Assembly: GCA_003024985.2 (NCBI GenBank)
Contig: PXIH01S0053545.1
DNA length: 10,306 bases
Source: Euperipatoides rowelli
Lineage: Eukaryota; Onychophora; Udeonychophora; Euonychophora; Peripatopsidae
Direction: 5' to 3' (one strand)
Below, one piece after another: positions 7,514 to 10,306 of this stretch (positions are counted from its first letter, which is position 1; each line of letters begins with the position of its first letter). The notes under the pieces are model-generated. The model had not been told where the DNA came from, did no database searches, and was given only the letters and a program-made list of their open reading frames with translations. The position numbers and the translations under genes are program-made.

Positions 7514-7795
7514 TCATGGACTGAGCAAACTGTTTGTCATATTACTAGAACTGGGCGATCTCACTTCTGTATTTAAATCGATAAGATTATCATCTCTTAC
7601 CTGACTAGTATTATTAGGGGTAGAGCAAACAGTATATTCAACAGCGTTATTATTTTGCGTAACTTTAAAGTTGCTGTGCTCCCTCCGTTTTGATAATTCT
7701 ACGGGTTTAGGAGTATTTGACATCATTATTTCATTGGTGCTTATTATAAAGGGACTGACAACATTATTAGTCTCCTTATTGGCTCCCCCCCCCCC
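7514..7795 (-). pseudogene. Gag middle region, low-complexity hydrophilic
   Basis: An open frame reads from just after the poly-G tract through ANKETNNVVSPF and then 70 codons from the two ATGs at 7726 and 7723 (SNTPKPVELSKRREHSN, TPNNTSQVRDDNLIDLN) to TGA at 7514-7516. It is rich in Asn, Ser and Thr and has no domain I recognise. Its position between the coiled coil and the capsid suggests a disordered linker comparable to a matrix-capsid spacer. Reading continues upstream of ATG 7726 without a stop, so that ATG is probably not the true start. Confidence 0.6.
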
Positions 7796-8219
7796 ATAAC
7801 AGCATGTCCTATTTGGGTCAATAAATCACTTTGCACGTCTATATCACCTTTTAATCTGCCCATCTGTGTGCTAACTTTTTTTACTTGGCCACCCAATTCT
7901 TTTTGGATATTTTCAATTTTACTATATATAGCATTGCCTAAATTATTTACTTGACCACCTAAATCTTTTCCCTCTTGTTTAGATCGACAGTACAGCCTAA
8001 AGCTTGTATTTGGCCACTGATTTCTCTTTGACTTGGACCTTATACCGTGACGAATTGGTTTAGACCATCAACCGTGCTCCCTAAAATATTTACATGCCCC
8101 CTATATCATTTAATTCACTACTTAAACTACTGATCCTATTATTTAAAGTTTCAGTATATCCTTCGTGAGATTTAAACTCTGCTAAAACTTTAGTAATCAA
8201 GCATTTAAATGTTAAATTC
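7743..8219 (-). pseudogene. Gag N-terminal coiled coil of repeated units
   Basis: Minus-strand frames here give repeated motifs of the type GGQVNNLG: HVNILG (8080-8100), ISGQIQALG (7996-8018), LGGQVNNLG (7937-7960) and LGGQVKKVS (7871-7894). They are joined by heptad-like Leu/Ile/Val spacing (KIENIQKEL, LKGDIDVQSDLLTQI). An upstream part, TLNNRISSLSSELNDIG, has the same character. TAA at 8040-8042 and register shifts near 8100, 7965 and the poly-G tract break it. A coiled coil ahead of the capsid could drive Gag self-assembly. The origin by internal duplication is visible at DNA level. Confidence 0.65.
7785..7795. repeat. 11-base poly-C (poly-G on gag strand)
   Basis: An uninterrupted run of 11 C lies where the coiled-coil frame (ending GHAVM) and the frame starting GANKETNN are one register apart. 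The run length alone therefore accounts for the frame break. Such runs slip in replication and are also common sequencing error sites. Confidence 0.9.
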
Positions 8220-8345
8220 TTAATTTATTAACGCAATCTCTTTGAATTGCATTACTAATGACTTGTCAGCTGATGACAAAATATTTACTGTCTCTATGTT
8301 TTCTGTTGAAACATCGGATTCAATTACTACCCTATTAAGCTCCAT
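8220..8345 (-). pseudogene. Gag N-terminus, probable original start
   Basis: The frame opens at ATG 8345-8343 and encodes 41 residues (MELNRVVIESDVSTENIETV at the start, then SSADKSLVMQFKEIA) before TAA at 8220-8222. I take this as the likely Gag start. It is the most upstream ATG that leads into the coiled-coil region, and upstream of it the sequence is AT-rich, non-coding and precedes the promoter-like patch. The peptide is acidic to amphipathic and not recognised on its own. The assignment to Gag is from position. Confidence 0.45.
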
Positions 8346-8459
8346 TATTTAATGTAGACAAATTAAAAAATATTTTAATGTAATAATAATAAGTAAAAAT
8401 TGATAATACATTTATCAAATAAAGCTGAATAAAAATGTTTTTAGACCACAAAATGAATA

Positions 8460-8700
8460 GTATAAGGAGGCACCAATACCGCCCTTTCTCTCACGCATTA
8501 AGGCTCATTTATACTGCTACGCTCGTCCGTTTTCAGCTCGACCTTTGCATGCGCAATGGAGCAGTCAGGCATGCGCTATTAAAAGACTAAAAGACAGATA
8601 GCTATCCGTCACTTCCGCGGCGCGGCCGTAAAAGTTGAAAAAAAAACAGAGCTCTCCATTTGCCCTCAGGCCTATTAGCCATTGGACCAATCATCTTAGG
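8460..8700 (-). promoter_or_regulatory. CpG-dense patch with promoter-like motifs upstream of gag
   Basis: This is by far the most CpG-rich part of the window (for example CCGCGGCGCGGCCG near 8617-8630). Reading toward gag on the minus strand there is an inverted CCAAT pair ATTGG-A-CCAAT (8681-8691), then TATAAA (8508-8513) and a GC-box-like GGGCGG (8479-8484), with the gag ATG at 8345. This is a plausible remnant of the 5' LTR promoter. It also contains two GCATGCGC copies (8547-8554, 8569-8576) and the 10-bp palindrome GATAGCTATC near 8597. Alternatives are a host promoter or an unrelated inserted repeat. No TG...CA ends or primer-binding site could be fixed. Confidence 0.35.
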
Positions 8701-8736
8701 TTTTCTATGTAGAGTAGACTCAGTGACACGCTGTTG

Positions 8737-8768
8737 TTTTTGTTCTAATTGATTTTTGTTCTAATTGA
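8737..8768. repeat. 16-bp perfect tandem duplication
   Basis: TTTTTGTTCTAATTGA occurs twice head to tail (8737-8752 and 8753-8768) without mismatch, in AT-rich non-coding DNA. The exact identity suggests a recent slippage duplication. Confidence 0.95.
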
Positions 8769-8769
8769 T

Positions 8770-9650
8770 TTTAGTTTGAAAACATCGTATTGCAATAATT
8801 GTTTTGATATTTTCCAACAGAATCAATTAATTTTAAAGTTATTATAAGCAGATTATTAAAAAAAAAAAAAAGAGTATTTGAGAAGGAATTTTAAAAAAAA
8901 ATATGTTATTCATAATGGAAGGGAAAAAATAGGAATAGTCTACATACACATTTTAATAACAATCAATTTATTTTAATTTGACTACATTTTAAAAATGTAA
9001 TGTGGATTTCAAATAATGTTACTATTTTAATAAGTTTTTCATTTAAAATAAAGGTTTTTTAAATAAAGTAAAGCTAATATATTTTGCTATAAAAGTTTAT
9101 TTAAATTCATTTGGATATGGTAAAACTAAAAACAATAACTGTTGGAAATTAGGGGAGGAATATGATTGGCTATTGTATGAAGCAATTTTATTGATTATGG
9201 ACCACCTCTGCAGAAAAGTATGAACACATAAACGCAAATCTCTCTGTTTTTTGAGAGCCTTATATGGAGCGAAAACCTGCTGCGTAAAAAGTATAAATGA
9301 CCCTTTAGAAAGGTGTTTGTATACAGACCGATTATGATTATTTGCTTGCGTGCTTCAACTATGGAACTAAAGAAGCTACATGTCAATATAAACCATAAAT
9401 ATATTCCAATAAAGGTGGGGATATTTTTATTTAAAACTATTTTAGATTTTAGTTTATCATGTTATGATTGATTATAATTTTTTTTAATGTTCATAAAAAT
9501 TGGCAAAAGCACTTTCAAATTTTTAAAACTTTTAGTACATAACAAAACATAGACCACCACCATAACATAGAGAAATAATGTATTATTAAGAACTTTTTAG
9601 GGATAATTCTCAAAAATAACATATCCTGTTTTTAGACTATAATTTATTGA
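8770..9650. other. AT-rich stretch between the two retroelements, no gene
   Basis: A run of about 14 A lies near 8858-8871. The stretch at 8880-9130 is mostly A and T. At 9150-9420 composition is more balanced, with ATTGG near 9165 and TATAAAT near 9292. The 63-codon minus-strand frame there matches nothing I recognise. I could not relate this patch to the sequence left of the Gypsy element, so an LTR is not supported. Confidence 0.5.
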
Positions 9651-10306
9651 ATTTTTCAAATATATCCAGGTTTAAATTCTGGCTTAAAAGTGCCTCTTGA
9701 ATATGTTCAAGATTATAATAAATGTTTTGATAATGTTATACCTTTATTAGATAAATATACTGTTTATCAGTACCTTTTGAAAATTAAAAATGATTATTCA
9801 TCCTCACCTGTGGTATGCCTAATTTTGTGTGGAATCATTTTTCAATTGAATTACTTGATTCCATTACTTCTTTATTAAATCTATCTTTGTTTTCTGGTGT
9901 CTGCCCTGATGTCTGGAAAACATCTTCGCTAATCTTAATTCCCAAAATTCCTAATCCATCAAACCCACAGCATTTAAGACCGATTTCAATTTCTTCTCCA
10001 CTTGGCAAAATTTGTGAGAAACACATTTTAAATTGTATCCTTCCAATTCTTCCTAAATTGGATCCCAGGCAATTTGGTGGTGTTCTGGAAAAATCTACTG
10101 CCCAATACCTAACTTTGTACATTCATAACACTTTATCTGCTCTGGAACATAATTCAAATTCTATCTGTTCCATTATAACATATTTTACTAAAGCCTTTGA
10201 CAATTTGAATCATAGTGTATTTATGAAGAAATGTTCTGACCTGATGCCATCTCATTCTGTAACTGATTGGTTGTCCTCCTTCATGTTTAATAGATGTCAA
10301 ATTCTA
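9651..10306 (+). pseudogene. LINE (non-LTR) reverse transcriptase, 5'-truncated, partial
   Basis: Two plus-strand frames form the N-terminal part of a LINE reverse transcriptase. The first (9651-about 9808) reads GLKVPLEYVQDYNKCFDNVI and then DYSSSP. A frameshift follows, and a frame of 166 codons (9809-10306) runs off the end without a stop. It shows GMPNFVWNHF, SLILIPKIPNP, QHLRPISISSPLGKICEKHI (LRPISI at 9974-9991), QFGG with ST (from 10070) and YFTKAFDNLNHS (10181 onward). The order P-G-x-P, LRPIS, QFG--ST, D-f-KAFD-h is that of CR1/Jockey/I-type RTs. Motif A has Tyr (TAT 10181-10183) where the catalytic Asp is expected. No endonuclease is seen upstream, so the copy is probably 5' truncated. 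The clade is not resolved. Confidence 0.88.

Larger units (their letters stand above)
2495..8345 (-). mobile_element. degenerate Ty3/Gypsy LTR retrotransposon, internal region
   Basis: Minus-strand frames give, from 8345 downward, Gag with a coiled coil, capsid and CCHC-like knuckle, an aspartic protease with DTGT, a reverse transcriptase with YLDD, RNase H, an integrase with H2C2 and D,D-35-E, a GPF module, and an acidic tail. RT before integrase is the Ty3/Gypsy (Metaviridae) order; Copia has integrase first. No domain is in one frame with its neighbours, and more than a dozen stops and frameshifts are visible, so this copy is dead. No envelope-like frame or chromodomain was found. The LTRs were not recognised. 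The clade within Ty3/Gypsy is not resolvable by eye. Confidence 0.95.

Noticed and set aside
8468-8478. Primer-binding-site-like TGGTGCCTCC on the minus strand
   Set aside because: It starts with TGG as such sites do, but I could not match it to a specific tRNA end or find an LTR terminus next to it.
2055-8497. Possible terminal inverted repeats (GTGAGAGAGGGGGCT on the left, GTGAGAGAAAGGGCGG on the right in reverse)
   Set aside because: The match is short, purine-rich and broken by mismatches, and the enclosed element is an LTR type that does not use inverted termini.
9195-9386. 63-codon minus-strand frame
   Set aside because: No domain, homology or start context; its length is expected by chance.
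9835-10122. 95-codon minus-strand frame
   Set aside because: It is the shadow of the LINE reverse transcriptase, whose conserved motifs are on the plus strand.

Overview
The window looks like AT-rich, non-coding animal DNA. It has long A/T runs, two ambiguous bases (2462 and 4038) and no intact gene. Its recognisable coding content is decayed retroelements. A Ty3/Gypsy-type element together with a CR1/Jockey/I-type LINE suggests a metazoan, but I cannot name the host.

Layout. 1-2494 is AT-rich flank. It holds a weak candidate for two host exons (453-542 and 1673-1739, + strand), a small tandem array ending in a perfect hairpin (1079-1202) and several short inverted repeats. 2495-8345 is the internal region of a Ty3/Gypsy LTR retrotransposon on the minus strand, in the order gag, protease, reverse transcriptase, RNase H, integrase, then an acidic and proline-rich Pol tail. 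More than a dozen stops and frameshifts break it. 8460-8700 is a CpG-dense patch upstream of gag with promoter-like motifs on the minus strand, possibly the remains of an LTR promoter. 8700-9650 is AT-rich with no gene. 9651-10306 is the reverse transcriptase of a 5'-truncated LINE on the plus strand, running off the window end.

How the parts relate. The Gypsy element once encoded a capsid/nucleocapsid protein and a polyprotein able to copy and integrate itself. Decay is uneven. The integrase D,D-35-E residues and the RT YLDD are still present, while RNase H has lost two acidic residues and the nucleocapsid zinc knuckle has lost a cysteine. I found no matching LTR pair by eye. The LINE fragment, in the opposite orientation, keeps a 166-codon open frame but has Tyr at its motif A aspartate. 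I saw no defence, CRISPR, operon or novel enzymatic system. The most unusual features are the repeat-built coiled coil in Gag, the 24-bp coding repeat beside a lysine-rich linker, and the long acidic Pol tail.
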